From: Amphibalanus amphitrite
Taxonomy: Eukaryota; Arthropoda; Thecostraca; Balanomorpha; Balanidae
DNA: 64,000 bases
NCBI RefSeq assembly: GCF_019059575.1
Contig: NW_024881699.1
Location: forward strand, 558,001-622,000
Reading direction: 5' to 3'
Position numbers and translations under genes: made by a program. Below the pieces are notes generated by a model that saw only the letters and a list, made by a program, of their open reading frames with translations, made no database searches and was not told the origin of the DNA. Positions 48,001 through 53,021 of the stretch are shown piece by piece (within the stretch, counting starts at the first letter, position 1; the number at the start of each line of letters is the position of its first letter).

Positions 48001-49288
48001 ACCCGGCGCCGTTCGAGAGGACACTGCCGGTCAGCCAGCTGCTGGGAGACAGCTCCGACTGGAGGTCAGAGGGGCGGGCGGAGCGTGCAGGAGCTGGGAG
48101 AGAGCATTGGGAACGGGGTGGGAGTGCCGAGTGTGCTAATGGTGTGGCCGTTTGGGTACAGGATGGGGGCCAGCTGGAGTGAATGGGGAGTGGATTAAGG
48201 ACATTCATTGTGGTGTGGTCGTGATAGCGGTCGGATGTGCCAGCTCCGCGACATTCATTGGATGCTTGATTGGACGTGGATACTGGATGGTGTTTTAATT
48301 CAGCAGTCTCGGGAAATTAGAAGATAACCTTTTTATTTGTCGCGCTGCTCAATCGTAAGTATCTAACACGCCGCTTGCCTCTTTTACAGGGAGATCGAGC
48401 TTGGCGTTGGCAGGTTCCAGGCACCGGAGAGCCTGTTTAGCCCGCACATCTGGGGTCTGGATCAGCCAGGACTTCACGAGCTGGTCCACAAAGCCATCGA
48501 GGTACGGCCAGGCGTTCGAAAACGCCCCATTTGCTACTCTGGTGCGCATGTAAAGTTAAAATTATGTTTACTCTCCTCGTCGGTTTTAAGCGGTAGATGC
48601 ATCTAACCTACAATCATTTGACTTTTTTACCTCACCTGTGGCCTGACCTGACCTTTGACCTCACATGCGACCTGTCCTGTGACCCGACCTGCGATTAATG
48701 ACCTATGACCTGTGCCCCCAGGCGTGTCCGGTGGAGAGTCGCCGGGAGCTGCTGCGCACCGTCTGTCTGTCCGGAGGGGTGACCCAGCTGCCTGGACTGG
48801 CCGAGAGACTGCAGCTGGAGCTCGACCAGCTCGCCACCGGACCGTTCACACCGCGGGTCAGTACAAATCAACAAAGAGTCCGAAGCCGGTATCATCACCT
48901 TATGATTTGGTAACATGGATACAATGCGATATTTCTACATTGCTTAAAAATATAGCCACGAGCCGGTACCGACATAGTGTCTAAAAATGTCGTGTTTCGT
49001 TCCTTGTTTGATAGATAATTATGCAGAGCATCGTAACAAAATCTTTAAATCTGGCTACAATATCGTTATATCTTTCATAATTTACGTAGCTTTCACACAA
49101 TTGCCATTCATCTGACTGACGTTTGTCCGTCTATGTTCTGTCAGGTACACGCGTCGGCGTACCGGTGCCACGCCGCGTACCTCGGCGCCGGGGTACTGGC
49201 CGCCTCGGACCGGTTCCAGCAACGCGCAGTCACCAGAGCCGCCTGGCGGCGACACGGCGCAGCTGCGTTTGACCCGACCACCGCGTGA
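6680..49288 (+). CDS. Large scaffold-like protein with coiled coil, PH domain and C-terminal actin-fold domain (17 coding exons)
   Basis: The model joins 6680-9004, 24368-24466, 26179-26370, 36694-38437, 42559-42819, 43841-44023, 44908-45023, 45242-45589, 45786-45971, 46268-46360, 46528-46560, 46758-46962, 47167-47583, 47806-48064, 48390-48501, 48722-48856 and 49145-49288. All introns are GT/AG, all phases agree, and the total is 6852 nt (2283 aa plus stop). Domains: low-complexity region 1-775 with polyP/polyQ at about 490-518; predicted coiled coil about 780-890; Tyr-motif region in exon 4; PH about 1779-1886; actin fold about 1911-2283 (373 aa against 375 in actin). PH domains bind phosphoinositides or partners at membranes. 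The actin-like part keeps D-x-G-S but has Asn where actin has the Asp154 that supports hydrolysis, so it is probably structural. I do not recognise a named orthologue. Linking exon 1 across the 15-kb intron rests on phase and composition; exons 4-17 are firmer. Confidence 0.8.
9005..11580. other. Intron 1, 5' part: no exon or element recognised
   Basis: The donor is at 9005. GC-rich islands at about 9470-9560 and 10380-10700 (the latter with degenerate CCGACTGACC words) show no splice-bounded frame that fits the phase-0 gap between exons 1 and 2. Confidence 0.4.
11581..11870. repeat. Degenerate minisatellite with TGAGCTACCGAGGGG-type unit
   Basis: TGAGCTACC(G)AGGGGTC or close variants recur every 20-30 bases from about 11585 to 11870, with much substitution. 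It is an old tandem repeat in intron 1. Confidence 0.55.
12709..12876 (+). repeat. Repeat A1 (left end of split-direct-repeat element)
   Basis: This is 168 bp, identical by eye to 19135-19302, and starts ATAAATGCTTATTTCG. It contains strong palindromes: GTGCGAGGCC/GGCCTCGCAC around an AT centre at 12724-12746, CGCCCGACC/GGTCGGAGCG, and a TGACGTCA. Confidence 0.85.
13386..13405. repeat. Perfect 20-bp palindrome
   Basis: GCATGGTCCATGGACCATGC is its own reverse complement. It lies in the element interior between A1 and the tandem array, next to a GC-rich stretch (13395-13560) with no recognisable protein. Confidence 0.7.
13744..15052 (+). repeat. Tandem array, about 178-bp unit made of two related halves
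   Basis: The segment GTTGTTCACTATGATAGTGT recurs near 13874, 14053, 14231, 14400, 14579, 14756 and, changed, 14934, a period of about 178. Each unit has two sub-units of about 90 bp sharing AGTGTCGTCTGGCATTGGT, one followed by CTGTACTGACCGGTG and the other by ATATCCCAACTGGCCC. About seven units are present, the outermost ones degenerate. Open frames across it are repeat artefacts. Confidence 0.9.
15252..15638 (+). pseudogene. SGNH/GDSL-like hydrolase domain, N-terminal part (blocks I and III), one in-frame TGA
   Basis: The frame from ATG 15252 reads M-L-L-V-L-G-D-S-Y-A (GDS block I, nucleophile Ser codon 15273-15275), continues to V-N-V-G-G-N-D (block III, Asn codon 15432-15434), then a hydrophobic helix and ILPIPPR. 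A TGA at 15333-15335 interrupts an otherwise continuous frame. The C-terminal block is missing here but appears 1.4 kb downstream at 17177. SGNH hydrolases act on ester bonds. In a retroelement the role of this domain is not settled. The TGA could come from CGA by CpG decay. Confidence 0.6.
15639..15859 (+). repeat. About 220-bp direct repeat, copy 1 (of 2)
   Basis: It starts TTATGTTCTGGCCACTGGGA and runs to the GCAGACTTCAGTGCGCTGT segment. It is repeated at 15950-16168 with an offset of 311 and a few substitutions. It lies at the point where the SGNH frame breaks off, so it is probably part of the inserted sequence. Confidence 0.8.
15950..16168 (+). repeat. About 220-bp direct repeat, copy 2 (of 2)
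   Basis: This is the second copy of 15639-15859, beginning with the same TTATGTTCTGGCCACTGGGA. Small differences (for example CGGCCGGC for CGGCAGGC) show the duplication is not brand new. Confidence 0.8.
16608..16621 (+). other. Poly(A) tract inside the element
   Basis: A run of about 14 A follows CCTGGCAGCCC and precedes ATAATAATG. It could mark the 3' end of a retroposed insert that split the SGNH frame (left border near 15638, right border not fixed), or simply be low complexity. Confidence 0.35.
17072..17248 (+). pseudogene. SGNH hydrolase domain, C-terminal part (DGVHPSRDG block V), one in-frame TGA
   Basis: The frame from 17072 reads D-D-L-V-T-L-G-S-R-C-L and later G-R-D-G-V-H-P-S-R-D-G-W-R-R-L, ending at TAA 17246-17248. 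DxxH (Asp codon 17177-17179, His codon 17186-17188) is the block V Asp/His pair that completes the catalytic triad begun in the 15252 fragment. There is a TGA in frame between the two parts of this fragment. I infer that one SGNH gene was split by about 1.4 kb of inserted sequence. Confidence 0.6.
17515..18022 (+). other. GC-rich open region inside the element, function unknown
   Basis: A frame open from ATG 17515 to the stop at 18020-18022 (168 codons plus stop) is Ala/Pro/Arg/Ser-rich. Two other + frames are also open for over 100 codons, so the lack of stops may only reflect GC content. Retroelement Gag-like proteins can look like this, but I see no zinc knuckle or other motif. Confidence 0.25.
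18100..18615 (+). repeat. Hairpin-forming short repeats (GATACCG...CGGTATC)
   Basis: A unit of about 30-35 bp with GATRCCG at the left and CGGTATC at the right around ACACGGCCCGTTGGCCG-like cores occurs near 18112, 18158 and 18200, and again in changed form near 18523 and 18565. Each unit can fold on itself. Confidence 0.65.
19013..19140 (+). repeat. Repeat B1 of the split-direct-repeat element
   Basis: This is 128 bp starting TGGGCGTTGCACCTCACC and ending ATAAAT. It matches 19509-19636 with one difference seen by eye (GTCGGATC against GTCAGATC). Its last six bases are the first six of A2. Confidence 0.85.
19135..19302 (+). repeat. Repeat A2 of the split-direct-repeat element
   Basis: This second copy of the 168-bp A repeat directly follows B1. 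The B1/A2 joint is what a circularised element junction would look like. Confidence 0.85.
19509..19636 (+). repeat. Repeat B2, right end of the split-direct-repeat element
   Basis: This second copy of B ends with ATAAAT at 19631-19636; the following AAGGACAGGGG is the presumed host flank. Confidence 0.8.
19637..22421. other. Intron 1, middle: no exon recognised
   Basis: It contains a short homopolymer C run at 20258, a CGGTGAC-rich stretch (annotated separately) and a small cluster of CACCGGTGAC words at 21235-21290. GC-rich open frames at 21790-22280 exist on both strands and overlap, which argues against coding. Confidence 0.4.
20490..20660. repeat. Degenerate CGGTGAC simple repeat
   Basis: CGGTGAC or GGTGA recurs at 5-25-base spacing over about 170 bases without a fixed period. 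Confidence 0.5.
22426..23474 (+). mobile_element. TTAA-flanked non-autonomous element C
   Basis: TTAA at 22422-22425 and 23475-23478 flanks inverted ends CCCTCGCCGG and CCAGCGAGGG. The interior has many GGTCA/TGACC words and two TGACGTCA-type palindromes near 22940-22965. Sub-terminal block (GCTTTCTATCGCC...GAGCTATCGCGAAAAA at about 23380-23410) and a C run at 23440 match element A's right end in layout. No coding frame was seen. Confidence 0.8.
24368..24466 (+). CDS. Exon 2: short helical segment
   Basis: Acceptor TTGTGGTTCCAG ends at 24367 and the donor is CCCAGG|GTGAGT. It is 33 codons, phase 0 to 0, reading S-S-S-T-Y-E-L-P-D-Y-G then a charged amphipathic stretch ending V-L-Q-Q-L-S-P-R. 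It likely starts the coiled-coil region that continues in exon 3. Confidence 0.75.
24467..26178. other. Intron 2: no exon supported; 3' splice region duplicated
   Basis: The last 78 bases hold two tandem copies of a 38-40-bp unit, 26101-26140 and 26141-26178, each ending YCAG followed by GGTC. Upstream is ordinary intron sequence. A possible acceptor at 25035 leads into a frame with an early stop and was not used. Confidence 0.5.
26179..26370 (+). CDS. Exon 3: coiled-coil segment
   Basis: It is 64 codons, phase 0 to 0, from GGTCTTCTGGAG to TTCTCACAG|GTGGGT. The Leu/Gln-rich heptad-like run G-L-L-E-L-I-Q-L-L-Q-D-A-M-L-L-E-Q and a second helix with A-A-L-C-T-S-Q-A-R-L suggest a coiled-coil or helical dimerisation unit. 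The downstream sequence to about 26535 is a degenerate GCCGTCC/CTGTACCG simple repeat, which keeps frames open but is intronic. Confidence 0.8.
26371..28724. other. Intron 3, 5' part: simple repeats only
   Basis: Degenerate GCCGTCCTGTRCC repeat at about 26380-26535, a G run near 27092, and a CTATT/TGCTATT microsatellite at 28242-28312. No exon fits the phase-0 requirement. Confidence 0.45.
28725..28927. mobile_element. 203-bp MITE with CTACGTTTCCATG ends
   Basis: CTACGTTTCCATGGCAC at the left is matched by GTGTCATGGAAACGTAG at the right, and the next bases also pair loosely (TAAGCCGATTTTG / AAATCGATTTAG). The interior is AT-rich. It lies 64 bases from the left end of element B copy 2. Confidence 0.7.
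28992..29865 (-). mobile_element. TTAA-type non-autonomous element B, copy 2 (CTAA target)
   Basis: CTAA at 28988-28991 and 29866-29869 flanks CCCTCGCCC... and ...GAGAGGG. It matches 3411-4481 in reverse orientation along its length but lacks the MITE. Homopolymer G and C runs lie just inside both ends. The CTAA duplication instead of TTAA on both sides supports transposase-made target duplication at a near-cognate site. Confidence 0.8.
29888..30993 (-). mobile_element. TTAA-type element D, degraded right end, same family as element E
   Basis: TTAA at 29884-29887 is followed by TTCGCGCCCCACTGGGG; the right end reads CCCCAGTGCGTGGGGCACGAG with no intact TTAA. It matches 51687-52862 in reverse orientation (the CACTCGTGAACAGATGCTTTAGATACCC and AAACTTTCAGTACCTTC landmarks, given here in part, appear in both). 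GGTCA words cluster at 30000-30330. Confidence 0.7.
30994..36454. other. Intron 3, 3' part: no supported exon
   Basis: The GC-rich island 33955-34260 is open on both strands; its - strand frame (S-D-P-E-R-P-D-D-P-A-H... then S-N-I-G-L-I-K-S-V-T-G-A-V) looks somewhat protein-like but I find no convincing splice pair. 31700-32330 has a 208-codon + frame with no recognisable content. 32100-32220 is rich in ATCACGT/TCATCGCG words. Confidence 0.35.
35292..35414. repeat. Degenerate CCGTGACG(CTC) tandem repeat
   Basis: CGTGACGCTC or CGTGACGCC appears four times in a row at 35374-35414, preceded by looser GTGACGGTC/CGTGACGTCC copies from 35292. Confidence 0.65.
36455..36603. mobile_element. 149-bp hairpin MITE just upstream of exon 4
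   Basis: CGACAGTTCCCAGCA at the left is matched by TGCTGGGAACTGTCG at the right, and pairing continues inward to a perfect 28-bp palindromic centre (TTCGACTCAGCTCG and its complement). It ends 90 bases before the exon 4 acceptor. Flanks are AT-rich (TTAAT / AATTT). Confidence 0.8.
36694..38437 (+). CDS. Exon 4: Ser/Arg-rich scaffold region with Tyr docking motifs
   Basis: The acceptor TTTTCTGTTTCAG ends at 36693. The frame is open from the acceptor through 38437 (581 codons plus one base), although the first in-frame ATG is only at 37147, so a start-based search misses the first 151 codons. The first part continues the Gln-rich helix of exon 3 (Q-A-L-R-S-R-Q-Q-F-Q); the middle is basic and Ser-rich with S-L-S-D-L and R-R-x-S-S sites; the end holds Y-Q-N-V (Tyr codons 37954 and 38092), Y-D-H-P (38146), Y-E-N-V (38203), Y-E-N-I (38236), Y-D-V-P (38290) and Y-D-T-P (38317), then D-S-D-W-D-E-D. 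Donor CCCCAG|GTGAGA, phase 1. Confidence 0.88.
38438..39638. other. Intron 4, 5' part: nothing recognised
   Basis: Ordinary intron sequence. A GC-rich patch at 39160-39380 has no fitting splice frame. Confidence 0.4.
39639..39877. mobile_element. 239-bp MITE with doubled GTGGGGCTATTTGAGACA arms
   Basis: The left arm reads CGTACCGTAAG then GTGGGGCTATTTGAGACA twice; the right arm is the reverse complement, again with the 18-mer twice, ending CTTTACGGTACG. The centre also partly pairs (TTTTTGCTCAGG / CCTGAGCAAAAA). Confidence 0.85.
40400..41567 (+). mobile_element. TTAA-flanked non-autonomous element F
   Basis: TTAA at 40396-40399 and 41568-41571 flanks CCCGCGCCCCGTAGGG and its exact complement CCCTACGGGGCGCGGG. 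GGTCA words lie at 40560-40600, 40720-40770 and 40870-40920. The right sub-terminal block has CCTGAAAGTTT and GGAGATATCGACGG as in other copies. It sits in intron 4. Confidence 0.85.
42559..42819 (+). CDS. Exon 5: Gly-rich then D-Q-Q repeat linker
   Basis: It is 87 codons, phase 1 to 1; the split G codon plus AC gives Asp. After a Gly/Pro-rich start comes a repeated L-D-Q-Q-A-D-Q-Q-V-D-Q-Q-A-D-Q-Q-L-D-E-Q run (about 42710-42770), probably helical and very acidic, ending H-Y-N-E-E-P. Acceptor CACCCGACAG, donor GAGCCAG|GTGCGT. The ATG-started frames nearby in other phases are shadows. Confidence 0.8.
42820..43840. other. Intron 5: nothing recognised
   Basis: An imperfect duplication of GTCTGGAG..GATAATTGTCGAGGAGG near 43742-43770 resembles the start of exon 6 and could be a decayed exon copy. 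Confidence 0.35.
43841..44023 (+). CDS. Exon 6: strongly acidic segment
   Basis: It is 61 codons, phase 1 to 1, acceptor TTGTCCTCAG, donor AGCTCAG|GTGGGT. It reads L-E-V-I-V-E-E-A-E-E-D-Y-V-T-T-S-E-E-E, then more Asp/Glu and a Ser-rich end. It is an acidic, probably disordered linker. Confidence 0.85.
44024..44907. other. Intron 6: nothing recognised
   Basis: Short open frames here have no fitting splice sites. Confidence 0.4.
44908..45023 (+). CDS. Exon 7
   Basis: Phase 1 to 0, acceptor CTCTCGCATTGCAG, donor TCGCAG|GTATGA. It reads G-H-R-S-L-M-Q-D-D-D-P then D-I-Y-P-E-T-M and a basic tail R-Q-R-K-H-K-R-R-S-Q that could act as a nuclear or membrane-targeting patch. It has no ATG-started frame of any length, so only splicing logic finds it. 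Confidence 0.85.
45242..45589 (+). CDS. Exon 8: Ser-rich linker before the PH domain
   Basis: It is 116 codons, phase 0 to 0, acceptor GGATTTTTTTTCAG, donor GACCCG|GTAAGT. Content is T-S-D-D-S-D-S-M-K-S-E, then L-P-S-V-K-A-L-K-S-K-F-E (helix), a Gly/Arg-rich stretch, L-D-V-L-S-A-A-L-G-E-L (helix) and F-P-L-V-D-E-R-T-V-K-P. Confidence 0.87.
45786..45971 (+). CDS. Exon 9: PH domain, first strands
   Basis: It is 62 codons, phase 0 to 0. I-E-G-W-L-E-K-L-P-S-G followed by W-N-A-W-K-R-R-Y-F-K-A-K-D-G-F-L-Y-Y-Y matches the beta1-beta2-beta3 pattern of PH domains, including the basic K-R-R-Y-F after the variable loop, where phosphoinositides bind in family members that do so. Confidence 0.9.
46268..46360 (+). 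CDS. Exon 10: PH domain, middle
   Basis: It is 31 codons, phase 0 to 0: N-N-V-T-E-K-P then L-V-L-R-L-M-G-G-R-V-E-L-M. It continues the beta strands of the PH domain. Acceptor ATTTTATTTTCAG, donor GACGGG|GTAAGA. Confidence 0.88.
46528..46560 (+). CDS. Exon 11: 33-nt micro-exon of the PH domain
   Basis: The 11 codons V-P-Q-T-V-F-S-L-Y-D-G supply one PH beta strand. Acceptor CTCGTTCCAG, donor GACGGG|GTAAGT; the last six bases and donor repeat those of exon 10. Its length is a multiple of three and both phases are 0, so skipping would keep frame but break the PH fold. Confidence 0.82.
46758..46962 (+). CDS. Exon 12: end of PH domain and start of actin fold
   Basis: Phase 0 to 1. D-R-F-M-V-V-R-C-A-R-G-K-E-A-D-R-W-H-R-A-L-L carries the near-invariant Trp of the PH C-terminal helix. 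After a linker (P-P-N-P-V-S-A-Q) comes R-V-I-I-D-L-G-S-T-A-V-R-A-G-L-L-L-D, the phosphate-1 loop of the actin/Hsp70 fold, with D-x-G-S kept. Confidence 0.92.
47167..47583 (+). CDS. Exon 13: actin fold, subdomains 1-2 and phosphate-2 region
   Basis: It is about 139 codons, phase 1 to 1. L-P-Q-L-F-F-P-A-A-V-V matches the strand after the P1 loop in actins; M-V-L-S-V-P-H-G-L-R is the beta strand before the helix; V-E-Q-S-E-A-A-L-A-A-Y-G corresponds to the actin Q137 segment with Gln kept; L-V-V-N-V-G-E-S-T-D-V-V-P-I is the phosphate-2 loop, with Asn in place of Asp154 and GES in place of GDG. Confidence 0.9.
47806..48064 (+). CDS. Exon 14: actin fold, subdomains 3-4
   Basis: Phase 1 to 2. V-V-P-A-G-V-T-R-L-P-H-G-G-S-A-L follows the P2 loop as in actins (the HAILRLDLAGRDL-like segment, here changed). 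The helical R-H-A-F-E-R-L-C-F-V and S-E-R-Y-E-E-D-V correspond to the region before the sensor sequences. The frame runs on past the donor (AG|GTCAGA) for 40 codons, which misleads ORF-based calls. Confidence 0.87.
48390..48501 (+). CDS. Exon 15: actin fold, F-Q-A-P-E-x-L-F segment
   Basis: Phase 2 to 0; the split codon AG|G gives Arg. I-E-L-G-V-G-R-F-Q-A-P-E-S-L-F-S-P then G-L-H-E-L-V-H-K-A-I-E matches the actin-family segment that precedes the adenosine-binding loop. Confidence 0.92.
48641..48713 (+). repeat. TGACCT cluster in intron 15
   Basis: TGACC(T) occurs about eight times in 73 bases right before the exon 16 acceptor. The words are the same as in the TTAA elements, but no element ends are visible here. 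Confidence 0.6.
48722..48856 (+). CDS. Exon 16: actin fold, adenosine-binding loop
   Basis: It is 45 codons, phase 0 to 0. L-C-L-S-G-G-V-T-Q-L-P-G-L-A-E-R-L matches the S-G-G-x-T-x-x-P-G-x-A-x-R adenosine motif of actins, so nucleotide may still be bound. Confidence 0.92.
49145..49288 (+). CDS. Exon 17: C-terminus of actin fold and stop
   Basis: It is 47 codons plus TGA at 49286-49288. Y-L-G-A-G-V-L-A-A-S-D-R-F-Q-Q-R matches the actin W-I-G-G-S-I-L-A-S-L-x-x-F-Q-Q segment, and W-R-R-H-G-A-A the terminal region, which ends about ten residues later as in actins. Confidence 0.92.
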   Translation, partial: VHASAYRCHAAYLGAGVLAASDRFQQRAVTRAAWRRHGAAAFDPTTA

Positions 49289-50050
49289 GGGAGAGAGACG
49301 TCGAGAATCTGAGAGATCGTGTGGCGGAAGAAGTATGGGCACTGGGCAGAGCGATCATGGCCCAGCCTACAGTGATATCGAATGATGCGTCGATGATACT
49401 GTGTGCGATTTTACATGCATATTGATATTGACTTTTGGTGGTTCTCTAGACAAGACGAACAGAAGGAGAGGAGAGTGAGATATGAATGGGAGTCGAAATG
49501 ATTGTGAAATCTATGGAGAGTCAAGTAACTTCTCCGGAGGGGTCAAGCTGTGATTTACTGCGTTTTCGTTTTATAGCAACACTTTGTTATCAACTGTTTG
49601 CTTGTGGGATAAGTGTAAGCTTTATTCGATACATTCCTCTTTTAACTAGTTAGTTTTAATTTCCACTATTGTAAAGTAAATACAGCACGAGCGTCTAGTT
49701 ATCCAAGTGCCACTGGGGGGGGGGGGGGGGAGGAGTAACTCTGCAATCCCGAAACCGTGGTTTCGTGCATTTTGCCAATAAATCACGGCAGACGATGTAG
49801 AAGCTCGTGAAACTGCGACTTATGATGCGGTTTATATGTACGGCCGACCTTTTGATGCCTCCAGACTGTTGATGTGGTCGGTGTATGTGCGTTTTGCATC
49901 ATGGTGGTTGTTTGTTATAAGGGAATAACTGTTTGCAGTATCTATGTCTTCCTGTCGCTATACTGTGCAATTTGCCACGATATGGACTGCTTTGCTCCGT
50001 GTGCTGTTTTCAAAATGTTGGTAGAAGCAATAAATGATATCAGCACTTAA
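49289..50050 (+). other. 3' UTR with two polyadenylation signals
   Basis: AATAAA at 49778-49783 and 50029-50034 offer proximal and distal 3' ends. A G run of about 16 lies at 49716-49731. No further open frame with coding character follows the stop. Confidence 0.6.
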
Positions 50051-51682
50051 TAACAGCATGTTTGGTGTGAAGAACGTCATTGAAAACACGTTTTAAATAG
50101 TTGTGTGTAAATGTCTTCATCCATCTGGGAGCATCCTTACGGCGTGGTGCCTCACGGCATACCGGCCCGCATGCCGACGCAGGTTTATATACGTGCACAT
50201 CAGTGTGTGTGTAATTAATCCGGTCTGGAGGAAAAGTTCGATTTATTCGACAGTGGGGCGATGAAGCGACCATCGAACGTAAACATTAGAAGATAGCTAT
50301 TTTTCTAGACAGCGGTGGAGGTATGAGGTAAGAGTGGGAGTGCTCCTTTATCTAATAACAGCAAGCTAACTGATCAGCCACCAGAGTGACCGGTGAGAAA
50401 ACTAATTACCTACTGCTTAAATATCCATAGAATGAGAGGATGGCAGCATTGCTGTCAACGAACGTATAGGTAATTGACAGTAAGCAGGGTTATTATTATT
50501 ATTAGCATTTATTAAGCCTACTCAGCGTGCCCATACAATTTTAGACAATTTAACCATACAGTGTCCAGACATTTAACTCAGAAAATTTACTGGAGAAGTT
50601 CGCCGAGGATCAGACGGTAAACTACACAATACACATTAAATTCGGCCATGGGGGAGAGGATAGGTATTGGGTTTGTGGTCGCACTATACCTACAGGGTCA
50701 CGTATGTAAGTTCTACCTACATGGTGGAAATAAGAAATCGATCATCAATGTTTGGCTGAACTACTCTATTTAACATGTACGACGCAATATCAATGCCATA
50801 TTGATCATTAAAAAAGTGAATTCTAACTACATAAGCTTATCATCGATTCCGCCCGTATTAGCCATAGACATAGGTACTGCTGGAGAAGCTGGACGCCCAA
50901 TGCTGGCAGAGCCCGGGAGGAGAGAAGAGGGCGGGGGGATCACGCCACCCGGCACGGCTGCCACCCCCTCGCTCACCCCCACCCCCACCCCTAGGGCGTG
51001 CACTTCTGCTTCCTGACGTAAGATAAGCGGCACTGCGTAGCTGCACCTTTTCGAGCAACAATATACGCATAGAACGAAATGCTGGGAACCTCTCTTACCT
51101 TTAGCCGAAACATGAATCGTATTTCGCAAGTAGGAATGGAAGCTTTTTGTCCTAAGATGAATGGAAGGCCGATAACCAAGCCTACAACCTCGCATGCGAG
51201 CGCAGCGCCTCTAGCGGCCGGCCGGCGAGGTACGCCTGCGGGCGGGAAAATCGCCCCTGTTGTCTGCTAGAGGCCGTTGAGGTCGGGTCACCGAAGCTCT
51301 GCTGGCAAAAATTGGGTTCGAGGCGCGGCATTTTCGTAAATGGGGTGTTGATTCGTGTCTGTGTTTGTGTTCAAGTTACTTCGGAGTGACTGGGCGGGTT
51401 GGGTGGACGTGGAGTGCGGTGGGTCAGTGTTCATCAGTGACCACTGACCAGTGCAGTGTCGTGTTGGTGTGGTGAGTGTGACGGGCCGCGCTGAGACCGC
51501 TGGCCGAAGATCCTACGGCTGGATGAGGTGCCGGCACTGGCCACGACTGGATCCAGGGAGTCGTCGGATCATGAAGCGGTCAGTCCGTCCCGACCATTGT
51601 CGGGGCGGTTATTTCGATATCGTTTTATTGTCCTGCATGCATGCAACGGTGGATCCAGACCGGTCCAGAGGGCAACCATAAT
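50051..51682. other. Intergenic: no gene recognised
   Basis: A short TTATTATTATTATTA run at 50490 and GC-rich patches at 50920-51000 and 51190-51560 are present. Open frames on both strands overlap at 50800-51200 and have no recognisable content. Confidence 0.4.
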
Positions 51683-51686
51683 TTAA

Positions 51687-52862
51687 CCCGCGCCCCACTG
51701 GGGGGAGGCTATTCATAGCCCCCGCCGGTTTTTCTGCAATAACTTCTAAACCGCTTGACCGTATTGCCGCCAAACTTTCAGTACCTTCAGCTGCATCAAT
51801 TTGACCAAAATTTGAACTTCGTATCTATCATAGGTCGGCCGGAAATGACGTGAGAGTGACGTCATGTTTGGCCGATTTCGACGCAAAACATTGAACCACG
51901 GGAATCGCTCCCAAGAGCTCAGTTTTTTTAGCTAAATCCAATTTCTTTGCATGAGAGGACTCAGAATGAGCTGCGTTATCAAACTGTTATCTCGAATTTT
52001 CAAAATTTTGAAAATTTCGAAAATTATATACATTAAAATTCAAAATTTGTAAAATTTGTAATTTGTCAAAAACTTTTTGACTTTTCGAAAAAAACGGTAT
52101 ATATGATAGAACACATGCTTGTAACTTACTCGAGCAAGTTTTAGCCAGATAGCTTCAAAAATGGCCAAGTTATACGCATTATAGCAAAAATTTCATAATT
52201 TTAAATTTTTCAAATCAATTTTTCTGTACGAATTTGACATCGTACACCAATATAAATAGCACCATCGTGTTCCTGAGCTCAAACTGCATCTGATAAGACA
52301 TTTTTTTTGTTGAAAAATTTCAACATTGAAATTTGACCTTCTTTGACCTGAAAGTGACCTGACCTCAGCTATATTCAGATGAAAATGGCCTCAAATGACA
52401 CAGGCGACACCGAATTCGAAATCTATGGCCTAAATGGACCATAAAACATTAGTCGGACCATAAACAAAAACGACTTATGACATAAGATTTCCGTGACCTA
52501 TGATGACCTGACCCTGACCTGAAAATCAAAGTACAAGTTTCGTACCCTCAGGGTATCTAAAGCATCTGTTCACGAGTGTGTAAACCAAAAATCAGCCTGA
52601 TATGACTTGTAAGACGGCGGCCAGAGCCCAAAAAGTGAACAAGCCAAATATCGTTATTTTTTACTTTGACCTGACCTGTGGCGTCATGGATGACCTTGAG
52701 GTCAATGAAATTAGGTTTCGCTCGACAGTTTTTCCGGGGCTATCAGATGTTGTTTGAATTTTGACGATCGGCCCAGTATTTTCGGAGTTAGGAGGGGGCT
52801 ATGAATAGACCCCCCCCCCCGCCAGTGGGGCGTGTTTTACACAGACCCCAGTGGGGCGCGGG
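51687..52862 (+). mobile_element. TTAA-flanked non-autonomous element E
   Basis: TTAA at 51683-51686 and 52863-52866 flanks CCCGCGCCCCACTGGGG and its exact complement. Inside each end is a G/C run and a GCTATTCATAG / CTATGAATAG pair. TGACC words lie at 52330-52370 and 52490-52530 and at 52670-52710. It is about 1.18 kb and clearly homologous to element D. Confidence 0.88.
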
Positions 52863-53021
52863 TTAAATTCGGTGATTGGTGAATGATAATAACTCACAAG
52901 GTGTGATTTCAACTCAGGTAATATAGTTCGATGCATATCAGTATGTGATTTGGGAATAACAATAACGTTTTAAACTTATAACACATGATCGATTTAAGAT
53001 ACTTTTATAGTACCTAAGTAT

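Noticed and set aside
48065..48182. Continuation of exon 14 past 48064
   Set aside because: The frame remains open but loses actin similarity, whereas splicing at AG|GTCAGA to 48390 restores it exactly.
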